Shown here in pieces: positions 17,443 through 27,289 of a stretch of 32,091 nt of DNA. The stretch lies in assembly GCA_003562195.1 (NCBI GenBank), contig PWVT01000195.1:1-32091 (forward strand), read 5' to 3'. Source of the DNA: Phycisphaeraceae bacterium. GTDB taxonomy: Bacteria > Planctomycetota > Phycisphaerae > Phycisphaerales > SM1A02. The notes under the pieces are model-generated. The model did not search any database. It was not told where the DNA came from and saw only the letters and a program-made list of their open reading frames with translations. The position numbers were made by a program, and so were the translations under genes. The stretch's first letter is position 1, and every line of letters starts with the position of its first letter.

Positions 17443-19950
17443 ATGCGAGGTAGCGCGTGGTCTATGCCGGTCCTGGCCATGGCGCTCTGGTTGTGCGCGA
17501 TTGGCTGGCCGATGGTTGCTGCAATTGAGACTGTGTCACGCCAGCACACAAGCGGAATCGAAATGCGCGGCTCTGGGGAACTGTTGCTGGTCAGCGGGGC
17601 ATGGGGTATGGGCGCTGCGATCGGTGCGATGCTACTTGGATGGGGGCCTGGTCGTTGGCTTGGCTCGGCTCTTGCACGCAAAGGATTTGTCCCACTGGCA
17701 GCAGTAATGCTGGTGCCCATCTGCCTGCCGGCGTACGTCATCTTCTTTGCGTGGTGGCAGGCATGGCCGGCTGGTTCGTGGCTGTACCATTGGGCCGTGG
17801 CGAATCAGCAAGTACAGTTGGTTCGCCATTGCACGTTGCTCCTTGGTTTTCTCTGCTGGTCATGGCCGGTGGTGGCGCTGTGTGTGGCGGGATCTGTTGC
17901 GAGCACGCCCGCTCAGCGCTCTGAATTGCTCCGCCTCGATGGTGCGACTTGGTGGCGGCGCCTGGTTGATCGGTTTCGCTGCGATTGGCGTGGCCTGATC
18001 ATCGGCGGGCTGATCGTCTTTCTTGCGACGTTCAACAACACAACGAGCTTTGACCTGGCGGAAGTCTTTACCTTTGGCAATGAGCTTCGTGCAATTGAAG
18101 CGCTTGGCGCGACCAACCGTGATGTCCTTGCCGCTGCACTTCCGGCAACGGGATTGACTATCTTGGGTGCAGCGGCAATCTGGGTGTTGCTCAGTTGGCG
18201 GCCGCATGATCTCGCGACACGAACTGTTGCTGCAGCACCGCTGACAAAGGTTGCGACAATCGCACTCTGGTTCGTTTCCGTCGCGTTTCCGCTGGCACTG
18301 TTAGCGAGAAATGTTCGTACAGGTGCTGGCGGAAGAACATTCGGGGAACAGGTGCGCGAGTTCAACTTGTTTTATCTACAGGGACTGATGAACACGATCG
18401 GTGTGGCGTTGGCGTGCGCATCGCTGTCGGTGCTCGTGGCAATCGGCTTGGCATGGATGTGGCAGGATCGGCGTGGGTGGGTGCGCTGTATCGCGCATGT
18501 GCAAGCCGTGGGATGGATCGTCGCTGCTGCGCTGCCCGGCACCATGCTCGGGGTGGCGATGCGGGCAGCGTACAATCGTGGTCAGCTAGCCGAACTGGTG
18601 TACAACCAGCCGGCGGTGCTTGTGTTCGGTCACCTTGCGAGCTTTGCGTTTCTCGGTGCACTGCTTGGCCGGTGGGTCGCCATGCGTGAGCCGCAGTCGC
18701 TGCAGGACCTTCGCAGTATTGATGGAGCAGATCGGCTCATCGGGATCATGCGGACCACATGGCCGCGACTTCTTGCAGCTGGAGGCGCAACATTTGCGAT
18801 CGTCTTCGTGTTATCACTCAGCGAGATTCCAGTAACAGCAGCAGTCAGGCCAGCCGGATTTGATGCCATTACCTCGAGCATTCTCAACGACATGCACTTT
18901 CAGCGACCACAGACGGTGATGATTGCGACCGGCATTTTCCTCTCGCTCGCAACCATTGCTGCGATCATCACTGCGCTGGTTTGGGCCATGGTGGGCCGCA
19001 TGAACATACGCGAAGGCACGCGCGGTGTGATGACATTTGGTCTTGTGAGTGTGATCGTCGTGACAATATTCGGCTGTGGCGGAATTGATCCTGAAAATGC
19101 GCCGCCGCTGCGAAGTGAATATATATTCGGATCGCCTGGACGCGGTTTGGGGCAGTTCAGCTATCCGCGAGCGTTAGCGCTGGATTACGAACACGAGTTT
19201 CTGTACGTCGTTGACATGTCCGCACGCATTCAACGCTTTGATCTGCAAGGCAACCCCCAGTTTGCCTGGCAGATGCCCGAATGGGAACTCGGCAAACCTA
19301 CGGGCATCACGGTGGATGACAACGGCATCGTCTATCTTGCCGACACGCATTACTTTCGTGTGATGGCGTTTGATTCGGAGGGGCATGAAGTGCTGCGTTT
19401 CGGCCGGTTCGGCCAGGGACCGGGTGAGTTCATGTATACCACTGGCGTCGCAATCGGACCGGAAGGCCGCATTTACGTCTCCGAATCAGGTGGCAACGAT
19501 CGTGTGCAGGTGTTTGATGCGCAAGGCAACTACCTGTTTCATTTCGGCAGCTTCGGAGCAGGACGCAATCAGTTCAACCGACCGCAGTCGCTGGCATTCA
19601 GCCATGACCTCAGCGAGTTGTACATTGTCGATGCGTGCAACCATCGCATAGTCGTGACTGATCCTGAAGGCCACGTCCTGCGGCTGCTCGGCCAGGCGGG
19701 TGTGGGAGCGGGGGAGTTTTCCTATCCATATGACGTGGCGGTCCTGCCTGATGGGACGCTGATGGTGTGTGAGTTTCACAATTGTCGAATCCAGCATCTT
19801 ACACCTAAAGGCAAACCGCTCAGGGTGTACGGCCGTGTTGGGCGTGCAAAGGGCGAACTGCAGTATCCATGGGGCGTGGCAGGACATGCCCGCCACGTTT
19901 ACGTGCTTGATTCGGGCAACAACCGCGTGCAAGTGATCCGCACGCCCTAG
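17443..19950 (+). CDS. Two-module ABC permease (FbpB/iron-type) fused in frame to a C-terminal NHL-repeat beta-propeller
   Basis: About 530 aa of polytopic sequence with two EAA-like loops (ELLRLDGATWWRRLVDRF; QSLQDLRSIDGADRLIGIMRTTWPRLLAAG) followed by about six NHL repeats (e.g. GQGPGEFMYTTGVAIGPEGRIYVSESGGNDRVQVFDAQG); single uninterrupted ORF, start 17428 or 17443. Confidence 0.85.
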   Translation: MRGSAWSMPVLAMALWLCAIGWPMVAAIETVSRQHTSGIEMRGSGELLLVSGAWGMGAAIGAMLLGWGPGRWLGSALARKGFVPLAAVMLVPICLPAYVIFFAWWQAWPAGSWLYHWAVANQQVQLVRHCTLLLGFLCWSWPVVALCVAGSVASTPAQRSELLRLDGATWWRRLVDRFRCDWRGLIIGGLIVFLATFNNTTSFDLAEVFTFGNELRAIEALGATNRDVLAAALPATGLTILGAAAIWVLLSWRPHDLATRTVAAAPLTKVATIALWFVSVAFPLALLARNVRTGAGGRTFGEQVREFNLFYLQGLMNTIGVALACASLSVLVAIGLAWMWQDRRGWVRCIAHVQAVGWIVAAALPGTMLGVAMRAAYNRGQLAELVYNQPAVLVFGHLASFAFLGALLGRWVAMREPQSLQDLRSIDGADRLIGIMRTTWPRLLAAGGATFAIVFVLSLSEIPVTAAVRPAGFDAITSSILNDMHFQRPQTVMIATGIFLSLATIAAIITALVWAMVGRMNIREGTRGVMTFGLVSVIVVTIFGCGGIDPENAPPLRSEYIFGSPGRGLGQFSYPRALALDYEHEFLYVVDMSARIQRFDLQGNPQFAWQMPEWELGKPTGITVDDNGIVYLADTHYFRVMAFDSEGHEVLRFGRFGQGPGEFMYTTGVAIGPEGRIYVSESGGNDRVQVFDAQGNYLFHFGSFGAGRNQFNRPQSLAFSHDLSELYIVDACNHRIVVTDPEGHVLRLLGQAGVGAGEFSYPYDVAVLPDGTLMVCEFHNCRIQHLTPKGKPLRVYGRVGRAKGELQYPWGVAGHARHVYVLDSGNNRVQVIRTP

Positions 19951-20067
19951 TAGCACAATGTGTTATCAACAGACCGAGTGATCGTTTTGGTAGATTGCAT
20001 CGTTACAATGCATACGCAGTGCTCCGGCTGAGGGGTCTCACCCGGAGATGCGCTGCAGGGAGCATTC

Positions 20068-23058
20068 ATGTTCGTGGACTTTCCACTTCAATTCGAGCAT
20101 CCTGCATGGCTTGCTTTGCTGCTGCTCATTCTCCCGGTCTACCTCATCGCACGGCGGAGTATCGGTGCAGTCTCGCGCACCAAGGCGACGCTCACGTTCG
20201 CGCTGCGCGTCATCGTGATTCTGCTGCTCACTACGGCCCTGTCTAACCCGACGTGGGAACGAACTGGTGAAGGTCTGACAGTCACAATTGTGCTGGACCG
20301 CAGTTACTCCATTCCATTGCCGCTCATGGAAAGTTCACTGAACTTTCTGCGCGATGCAGCAGCAGAGCGGACGAACGATGCTGACCGCGTTTCCTCAATC
20401 ACGCTCGGTAAGGACGCTCAGATTACCGCCACGCCGGATCGGTTTTCCATCGTCAACACCGGCCTGGATGAGCCGGATCGCACTGCTACGAATCTCGCAG
20501 CGGGAATACGCCTGGCCATGGCCATCATGCCTGACGATACGGCGAACCGCATCGTGCTTGCGTCCGATGGCAACGAGACCGTAGATTCGGTGCTGGCTGC
20601 AGCCGAAATGGCGCGGGCCAACAATGTGCCGATTGATGTGCTGGTACTGGAATATGAACACGCCAACGAAGTGATCTTCGAGCGAATCGCTGCACCGGCG
20701 CGGGCGAGGTTGGGTCAGTCGATCAATCTCCGAATGGTGCTTCGCAGTCAAAGCGAAGCCCGCGGCACTGTTCATCTGCGCATGAACGGCGAGCCGTTGG
20801 ATCTTGATCCATCGTCGCCGAGCACCGGGCTGGCAGTCGAGTTGGATCCGGGCGTGCACGTGATTCCCGTGACCTTGCGCCTTGACGATCCAGGGCCATC
20901 GCAATTTGAAGCGGTCTTTGATCCTGCCACGCCCGATGATGACACAATCCATCAGAACAACCGAGCATTGGCGGTGACGTTCGTGAGCGGCGAAGGACGC
21001 GTGCTTGTACTGGATGAGGGTACAACGGAGTCGGAACTGTTGGTGCGTGCACTAACCACCGCGGATATCGCGGTGGATCGTCGTACGCCGGAAGCGCTCG
21101 CTGGTGGATTGGTGTTTCTCAGCGGCTACGACGCTGTGGTGCTGGCCAACATACCGCGATGGTCAGTGGACGATTCGCAGGATCGCATGCTCTACGCGTA
21201 TGTGCATGACCTTGGCGGTGGCCTGGTGATGCTCGGGGGGCCGCAATCATTCGGTGCCGGTGGCTGGATCGAATCCCGTACCGCCGATGCGCTGCCTGTG
21301 CGAATGGACCCGCCGCAAACGCGGCAGATGCCGCGCGGTGCGTTGGCGCTGATCATGCACTCCTGTGAAATGCCGCAGGGCAATTACTGGAGCCAGGAGG
21401 TGGCCCGCGCAGCCATCAATGCGTTGTCACGAATGGACTACGTTGGCATTGTCGAGTGGAACTGGGCTGTGCGCGAGAACTCCGGCGCAACCTGGGCGTT
21501 CCCGATGCAACTGGCCGGCGACAAACAGGCCGCGTTGGCGGCCACGCGGCAGTTGGTTGTGGGTGACACCAAAGACTTCGGTCCGCTGATGCAGCTTGCC
21601 TACAACGGCCTGACTGGCGTCAATGCAGGTCAACGCCATGCCATCATCATCAGCGACGGCGACCCGTCTCCGCCATCGGCAGCACTGCTCCAGGACTACA
21701 TCGATGCAAAAATCACCGTCACTACGGTGATGGTGATCGGTCACGGCAATGCACTGGATCGGGCCCGTATGCAGATGATCGCCAACCAAACCGGCGGGCG
21801 GTTTTATCACGTGCTCAATCCCACACAGTTGCCTCAGATTTTTATCAAGGAATCGCAACTTGTGTCGCGATCGCTGATTCAGGAAGGCGAGTACCAGCCG
21901 CAGGTCGTCAGTCTTCTGCCGGGGCCGACGGATGGATTTGCCGCCGTACCGGGGATCAACGGATATGTACTCACAGCCATGCGTGAAGGATTGACGCAAA
22001 CACCCATCGTTCATCGCACAACCGAAGGTGATGATCCGATCTATGCTCATTGGAATTACGGCTTGGGGCGTTCGATTGCATACACCTCCGATCTCATCGG
22101 CCGGTGGGGTAGTCAATGGGCGTCGTGGGACCATTTTCAGGCGTTTTGGGCGCAGTCTGTTCGCTGGGCCATGCGACCAAGTGCGCCCACCAACATGTCA
22201 GTCAACACTCGTACCGACGGTGATGAGACCATTGTTGAAATCGAAGCCATGGATCAGGATGCAGCGTTCCTCAACTTTCTGGAAACCCGTGCAGTAGTTC
22301 TGCGTCCGGACAACACGGCTGATCCCTTGCCATTGCAGCAGGTCGGTCCGGGCCGATATCGCGGCACTTTTCGCACCGAGGAAGCAGGCGCGTATCTTGT
22401 CAATGTGAACTACAAGACGCCTGGTGCCGATGATGCCAAAGGACAAGGAAATCTGCAGGCAGCGGTAACTGTGCCGTATTCGCGCGAGTTTCGCGATGTC
22501 ACTCACAACGCAGCGTTGATGCGGCAACTCGCTGAGATGACCGGCGGCCGGGTGCTCAGCGGGACCGACCCCTCGATGGTTGATCTGTTTTACCGTGGAG
22601 ACTTGATCGTCCCGCGCAGCGCCAAGCACATCTGGGATCTGCTGGCCATCATCGCAGCCGGCCTGTTCCTGCTTGATGTGGCTGCGCGTCGGCTGGCCGT
22701 GGACTCCAAATGGATGCGTGCAACATTTGGATGGGCGGTCGGCAAGCGGGGCGAATCGCGCGGGGAGACTGTTTCGGCATGGAAGCGGGCACGCGAGCAA
22801 GTGGCTCATCGCAAGGAGGGGGTGTCGCAGCAAGACATGCGCGAGCGACGATCGACACGATTCGAGGCGGATGAGGCCGACGCCCAGCATGCGATTGATG
22901 TCAGTGGTGAAGGTCCCGCAGAGAAGAAGACTGCATCAGACTCATCCACACCCACACCGAAGCCGGCGCAATCTGATGACAAGGATGATGGTGATTACAC
23001 ATCGCGGCTGCTTGCCGCCAAACGGCGTGCTCGCAAGCCGGGTGAGGAGCAATCATGA
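20068..23058 (+). CDS. Membrane protein with vWA modules and a glutamine amidotransferase-like domain
   Basis: N-terminal TM helices (HPAWLALLLLILPVYLIARR), vWA with DRSYS MIDAS, GATase-like region (VLVLDEGTTESELLVRAL...LGGGLVMLGGPQSFGAGGW), second vWA-like region (VGIVEWNW...HAIIISDGDPSPP), C-terminal TM helix. Confidence 0.85.
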   Translation: MFVDFPLQFEHPAWLALLLLILPVYLIARRSIGAVSRTKATLTFALRVIVILLLTTALSNPTWERTGEGLTVTIVLDRSYSIPLPLMESSLNFLRDAAAERTNDADRVSSITLGKDAQITATPDRFSIVNTGLDEPDRTATNLAAGIRLAMAIMPDDTANRIVLASDGNETVDSVLAAAEMARANNVPIDVLVLEYEHANEVIFERIAAPARARLGQSINLRMVLRSQSEARGTVHLRMNGEPLDLDPSSPSTGLAVELDPGVHVIPVTLRLDDPGPSQFEAVFDPATPDDDTIHQNNRALAVTFVSGEGRVLVLDEGTTESELLVRALTTADIAVDRRTPEALAGGLVFLSGYDAVVLANIPRWSVDDSQDRMLYAYVHDLGGGLVMLGGPQSFGAGGWIESRTADALPVRMDPPQTRQMPRGALALIMHSCEMPQGNYWSQEVARAAINALSRMDYVGIVEWNWAVRENSGATWAFPMQLAGDKQAALAATRQLVVGDTKDFGPLMQLAYNGLTGVNAGQRHAIIISDGDPSPPSAALLQDYIDAKITVTTVMVIGHGNALDRARMQMIANQTGGRFYHVLNPTQLPQIFIKESQLVSRSLIQEGEYQPQVVSLLPGPTDGFAAVPGINGYVLTAMREGLTQTPIVHRTTEGDDPIYAHWNYGLGRSIAYTSDLIGRWGSQWASWDHFQAFWAQSVRWAMRPSAPTNMSVNTRTDGDETIVEIEAMDQDAAFLNFLETRAVVLRPDNTADPLPLQQVGPGRYRGTFRTEEAGAYLVNVNYKTPGADDAKGQGNLQAAVTVPYSREFRDVTHNAALMRQLAEMTGGRVLSGTDPSMVDLFYRGDLIVPRSAKHIWDLLAIIAAGLFLLDVAARRLAVDSKWMRATFGWAVGKRGESRGETVSAWKRAREQVAHRKEGVSQQDMRERRSTRFEADEADAQHAIDVSGEGPAEKKTASDSSTPTPKPAQSDDKDDGDYTSRLLAAKRRARKPGEEQS

Positions 23059-24158
23059 CGGTGCACGCCTCATCTGGAGTGGACCGCGTGGCCAATCTTC
23101 CGGCACTTGATCTGGCATTTGACGATGTGCAGGCCGTCCGCCGGGCATGTGGCGAGTTTTGCGAGGTGTATCAGCAACTTCGCGACGAGGTTGGCAAGGT
23201 GATTGTTGGTCAGGAGGAGATCGTTGAACAGACGTTGATCGCGTTATTTGCCAATGGCCACGTGCTGTTGGAAGGTGTGCCTGGCCTAGGGAAGACGCTG
23301 CTCGTCAGCACGCTCGGCAAAGCGTTGACACTGCCATTTGCACGAATCCAGTTCACGCCCGACCTCATGCCGGCGGATATATGCGGAACGAGCATCGTGC
23401 TCGAGAACCCGAACACCGGCGTGCGTGAATTCTCGTTTAAGCCGGGTCCAATCTTTCATCAACTGATTCTCGCCGACGAAATCAACCGCGCTACACCGAA
23501 GAGTCAGTCGGCATTGTTGGAGGCGATGCAGGAGCGGTCGGTGACGATTGCTGGCCAGACGCGGACACTCGCGTTGCCGTTTTTCGTGATGGCGACGCAG
23601 AACCCGGTTGAGCAGGAGGGCACGTATCCGCTGCCCGAGGCCCAGCTTGACCGTTTCCTGTTCAAGATCGTTGTGCCCTATGCGAACCGGGAGGAGATGT
23701 TTACCATCCTCAGCCGCACGACGCGAAACGAAGTCGCGGCTGTGTCTCCGATGATCGACGGTTCTTACATCATGGCCGCGCAGCAACTTGCACGGCGCAT
23801 TGTCGTAGCACCGCATGTGCAGGACTATGTCGTGCGGTTGATCCTCGCGACGCATCCCGGCAGTGCCCACGCTAGCGAAGCAATCAGCAAGTACATCCAC
23901 CTCGGTGTGAGTCCGCGGGGAGCGCAAGCCTTGATTTCCGCAGCGAAAATCAAGGCGCTGATCGACGGCCGATATGCTGTGAGCTTTCGTGATCTTCATG
24001 ACATTGCCTTCGCTGCGTTGCGTCATCGCATTGCATTGAGCTTTGAGGCAGAATCAGATGGCGTGACCGGTGATGATGTCATCCAGCGATTGATCGACTT
24101 CGTCCCGCGTGAATATCCGTCAACGAACAGCACCGATGGACAATGGGGCAAGGAATGA
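23055..24158 (+). CDS. MoxR family AAA+ ATPase
   Basis: VGQEEIVEQTLIALFANGHVLLEGVPGLGKTLLVSTLG (Walker A), ILADEINRATPKSQSALLEAMQE (Walker B), FVMATQNPVEQEGTYPLPEAQLDRFLFK; ATGA overlap with the preceding gene. Confidence 0.95.
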   Translation: MTVHASSGVDRVANLPALDLAFDDVQAVRRACGEFCEVYQQLRDEVGKVIVGQEEIVEQTLIALFANGHVLLEGVPGLGKTLLVSTLGKALTLPFARIQFTPDLMPADICGTSIVLENPNTGVREFSFKPGPIFHQLILADEINRATPKSQSALLEAMQERSVTIAGQTRTLALPFFVMATQNPVEQEGTYPLPEAQLDRFLFKIVVPYANREEMFTILSRTTRNEVAAVSPMIDGSYIMAAQQLARRIVVAPHVQDYVVRLILATHPGSAHASEAISKYIHLGVSPRGAQALISAAKIKALIDGRYAVSFRDLHDIAFAALRHRIALSFEAESDGVTGDDVIQRLIDFVPREYPSTNSTDGQWGKE

Positions 24159-24243
24159 TCCACACCATGGTTCGCAAACTTCTGAAAACGTCCTAGCATG
24201 TGCACGTCGACTTCTTGAATACTCTGAATCTCTGACCGTTCAT

Positions 24244-25173
24244 ATGGCATCCTTCGGCACAACAACCACACCCAAACCCAAGCGAGTCGATGAATTGATC
24301 GACAGCAAACTGATGGCCAAGCTCGATCAGGTGGATGTCATGTCGCGCAAGATTTTTTCCGGCAAGCTTCAGGGCGAACGGCGCAGCAAGAAACGCGGCA
24401 TGAGTGTTGAGTTCGCGGATTACCGTCATTACGTCCACGGTGATGATCTGCGATTCGTGGATTGGAACATTTATGCACGGCTGGACAAGCTGTTCATCAA
24501 GATGTTCCTCGAAGAAGAAGATCTCTCGCTCATCATCGCTCTGGACACCAGTTCGTCCATGGACTGGGGCAACCCGAATAAACTCGTGTTCTGCCAGAGA
24601 CTGGCGATGGCGCTTGGGTACATCGGGCTGGTCAATCACAATCGCGTTTCACTGTACGCCTTCAGCGATGGCGGCCTGCGCCCATTGCCCAACCTTCGCG
24701 GCATGCGGCGAACGCAGGAAATGGGCTCGTGGCTGCTCAATCAGCAAACCGGTGGTGCAAGCAATTTTGATGACGCCATGCGCGGTATCGCGCTGACTCG
24801 TCAGGGCAAGGGCGTGATGGTGGTGCTGTCGGACTTTCTCTATAAGGAGGGGTATGAGAAGGGGTTGCGTTATCTCTCCGGCGGCGGATATGACACCTTC
24901 TGCATGCAGGTACTTGCGCCTGAGGAGATTGACCCCGGCAAGGCGGGCCTCTCTGGTGACTTGCGGCTGACGGACATTGAAGACGATGACGTTGCGGAAG
25001 TGACCGTCAGTGCCGGACTCTTACGTCGCTACAAAGAGAATCTTGATGCGTATTGTGGGAAGCTACGCGAGTTTTGCGTCCGTCGCGGCATGATGCATCT
25101 GACGATCGACACCGCGACCGACCTCAACGTGTTGCTCTTGGACTACCTGCGCAAACGGGGCTTGCTCCGATGA
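24244..25173 (+). CDS. DUF58 domain (vWA-like) protein
   Basis: RRSKKRGMSVEFADYRHYVHGDDLRFVDWNIYARLDKLFIKMFLEEEDLSLIIALDTSSSM; start at MASFGTTTTPKPK. Confidence 0.93.
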   Translation: MASFGTTTTPKPKRVDELIDSKLMAKLDQVDVMSRKIFSGKLQGERRSKKRGMSVEFADYRHYVHGDDLRFVDWNIYARLDKLFIKMFLEEEDLSLIIALDTSSSMDWGNPNKLVFCQRLAMALGYIGLVNHNRVSLYAFSDGGLRPLPNLRGMRRTQEMGSWLLNQQTGGASNFDDAMRGIALTRQGKGVMVVLSDFLYKEGYEKGLRYLSGGGYDTFCMQVLAPEEIDPGKAGLSGDLRLTDIEDDDVAEVTVSAGLLRRYKENLDAYCGKLREFCVRRGMMHLTIDTATDLNVLLLDYLRKRGLLR

Positions 25174-27167
25174 CGTGGGTGTCGCCGCTGACGGGGCTGA
25201 TCCTTGCCGCCGCGGTGATCCCGCCGTTGATCCTTCTGTATTTCCTCAAGCTACGAAGGCGCACACAGCCAATCGCATGCACATTGCTCTGGAAGAAATC
25301 GATTGAAGATCTCCAGGCCAATGCGCCGTTTCAGAAGTTGCGCCGCAACATCCTCTTGCTGCTGCAACTGTTGGCGTTGATCCTCCTCATACTCTCAGTG
25401 ATGCAGCCACAGGTGCAGGCCGGGCAGCAGACAGGCGGCAAGACGGTCATCATTATTGATAACTCCGCCTCCATGAGCGCCACGGACGGGCCGGACGGTA
25501 TGACGCGGTTGGAACAGGCCAAGCAGCTTGCCAAGCAGCGTGTTGAAGCGATGTATCGAGGCGGCTTGTTCTCCAGATCGCCGGGTGAAACGATGGTGAT
25601 TGCCTTTTCTGATCGCGCGGAGATTTACAGCCGCTTCTCCAGTGCGCGACAACAACTTCTCGCGGCGATCGACCGCATCCAACCCACGCATGGCGAAACA
25701 CGCATTGCTGAAGCGCTCCAATTGTCGAGGGCGTACACCACTAACGTCGTGGACATCATGGGCGAGGCACGGCCGACCGGGGAACCGGCACACATTGAAC
25801 TCTTCAGCGACGGCAACATCACCGATCTTGACGATCAGGTGCTGCGACCGGGTGAATCCATGACGTTTCACGCCCTCGGCACGGATGATGCTGACAACGT
25901 CGCCATCAATGCCATTTCTGTCGAACGGCCGTTTGACCGACCGACTGCGGTGGCGGTGTTCGTGTCGTTGCTCAATTTCAATCAGCGAGAAGTGCGATGC
26001 GATGTGCAACTTTCTGTTGATGGCACGGCACGCGGCATTCGGGAAGTACAGATTCAGCCGGCACGCCTCGATCCCGCTACCGGTGAACTGTTGCCCGGAC
26101 GAAACAATGTCGCATTCGCTCCGTTTGAACAACCGCGCGGCGCGGTGATCGAAGTTGCCAACCTGCGGCAGGATGCTCTGATGGCAGACAACGTCGCGCA
26201 ACTGGTTGTCCCGCCGCCGAGGCAACTCAATGTTGCATTGGTGCGATCGAATTATCGCATCCTCGAAGCTGCATTGGATCCAGAAGGTATGCGATTGCAA
26301 CGGTTGGATGTGATCACACTGGAGCGTTTTGAGGAGTTAGCAGCAGAGAACGCGCTCGACCAGTATGACGTTGTTGTGTTTGACAACCGCGCTCCGACCT
26401 CGCTACCGCCTGGACGGTATCTCTCCTTTGGTGCGACTCCGCCCGTTGAAGGTCTCAATGAATACGGTCAAGGTGGCACGCAATTGATTCTGACGACAAG
26501 GCATGAACATCCGGTCATGCAGAATGTCATGCTGGATGATCTTCGCATTGCGGAAATGACGTTGCTGCAACCGGGTGATGATGTGCAGGTGCTGGTCGAA
26601 GCGACTGGTGGGCCGGCAATGATTGCTGTTTCTCGCGGCTCATTCCACCTGATTCACGTGACCTTCGATCCGCTCGCAAGCAGTTGGCCATTCAAGCGAA
26701 GCTTCATCAATTTCATCTACAACGCCATCGAGCATCTGGGTCACATCGGCGAGGCAGTTACAAGTGAAGGGCTGCGGCCCGGTGAGGTCCTGACCGCACG
26801 ACTGCCCGCTTCGGCGCAGGACATCGAATTGCTCACACCGGATGGCACAACCCATCGCCTCACACCAGCCGATCCTTCACAGTTGAGCTGGGGACCGCTT
26901 CGCCTGTCCGGTCCGCACCTGCTTCGTTGGACCGAGCCGGGTGTGACCGGCTCACGTCGCCAATCGCGTGCGTATGCAGTCAACCTGCTCAGCGAGACAG
27001 AAGGAAATCTCGCTGTGGCGGAGAGCATTGACATCGGGCAGGATTCGGTGACAGGTACGCGTGCTGACGCCTCCACACACACGCCCTTGTGGCCGTGGGC
27101 CATTGCCTTGTGCCTGGGGCTGTTGATGGTGGAATGGTGGGTGTACCACCGCAAAGCGTATTTTTGA
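25170..27167 (+). CDS. BatA-like N-terminal domain / vWA membrane protein
   Basis: MTWVSPLTGLILAAAVIPPLILLYFLKLRRRTQPIACTLLWKKSIEDLQANAPFQKLRRN; MIDAS IIIDNSASM; C-terminal TM; ATGA overlap with the DUF58 gene. Confidence 0.9.
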   Translation: MTWVSPLTGLILAAAVIPPLILLYFLKLRRRTQPIACTLLWKKSIEDLQANAPFQKLRRNILLLLQLLALILLILSVMQPQVQAGQQTGGKTVIIIDNSASMSATDGPDGMTRLEQAKQLAKQRVEAMYRGGLFSRSPGETMVIAFSDRAEIYSRFSSARQQLLAAIDRIQPTHGETRIAEALQLSRAYTTNVVDIMGEARPTGEPAHIELFSDGNITDLDDQVLRPGESMTFHALGTDDADNVAINAISVERPFDRPTAVAVFVSLLNFNQREVRCDVQLSVDGTARGIREVQIQPARLDPATGELLPGRNNVAFAPFEQPRGAVIEVANLRQDALMADNVAQLVVPPPRQLNVALVRSNYRILEAALDPEGMRLQRLDVITLERFEELAAENALDQYDVVVFDNRAPTSLPPGRYLSFGATPPVEGLNEYGQGGTQLILTTRHEHPVMQNVMLDDLRIAEMTLLQPGDDVQVLVEATGGPAMIAVSRGSFHLIHVTFDPLASSWPFKRSFINFIYNAIEHLGHIGEAVTSEGLRPGEVLTARLPASAQDIELLTPDGTTHRLTPADPSQLSWGPLRLSGPHLLRWTEPGVTGSRRQSRAYAVNLLSETEGNLAVAESIDIGQDSVTGTRADASTHTPLWPWAIALCLGLLMVEWWVYHRKAYF

Positions 27168-27196
27168 ATCATTCCAAAAAACTGCCGGATCTCGTA

Positions 27197-27211
27197 GAAT
27201 GGGTCCCATTC
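27197..27211. promoter_or_regulatory. Perfect 7-bp inverted repeat upstream of the Rrf2-suf operon, candidate operator
   Basis: GAATGGG-T-CCCATTC; overlaps a TAGAAT -10-like hexamer (27195-27200); about 80 bp upstream of the Rrf2 start. Confidence 0.4.
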
Positions 27212-27289
27212 CGGTACTATTATGCGTCGTGTGCTCCGAGCGGTGCGGTGCCAAGCGACTGAAACCCTCAAATTGGATGATTTTCGCCG

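Noticed and set aside
19951-20067. Possible promoter (TACAAT hexamer) before the vWA/GATase gene
   Set aside because: No well-spaced -35 partner could be seen; kept only as a place to test for an internal promoter.
25395-26300. 301-aa minus-strand ORF antisense to the BatA-like gene
   Set aside because: No recognisable motifs; the opposite strand carries a clear vWA protein.
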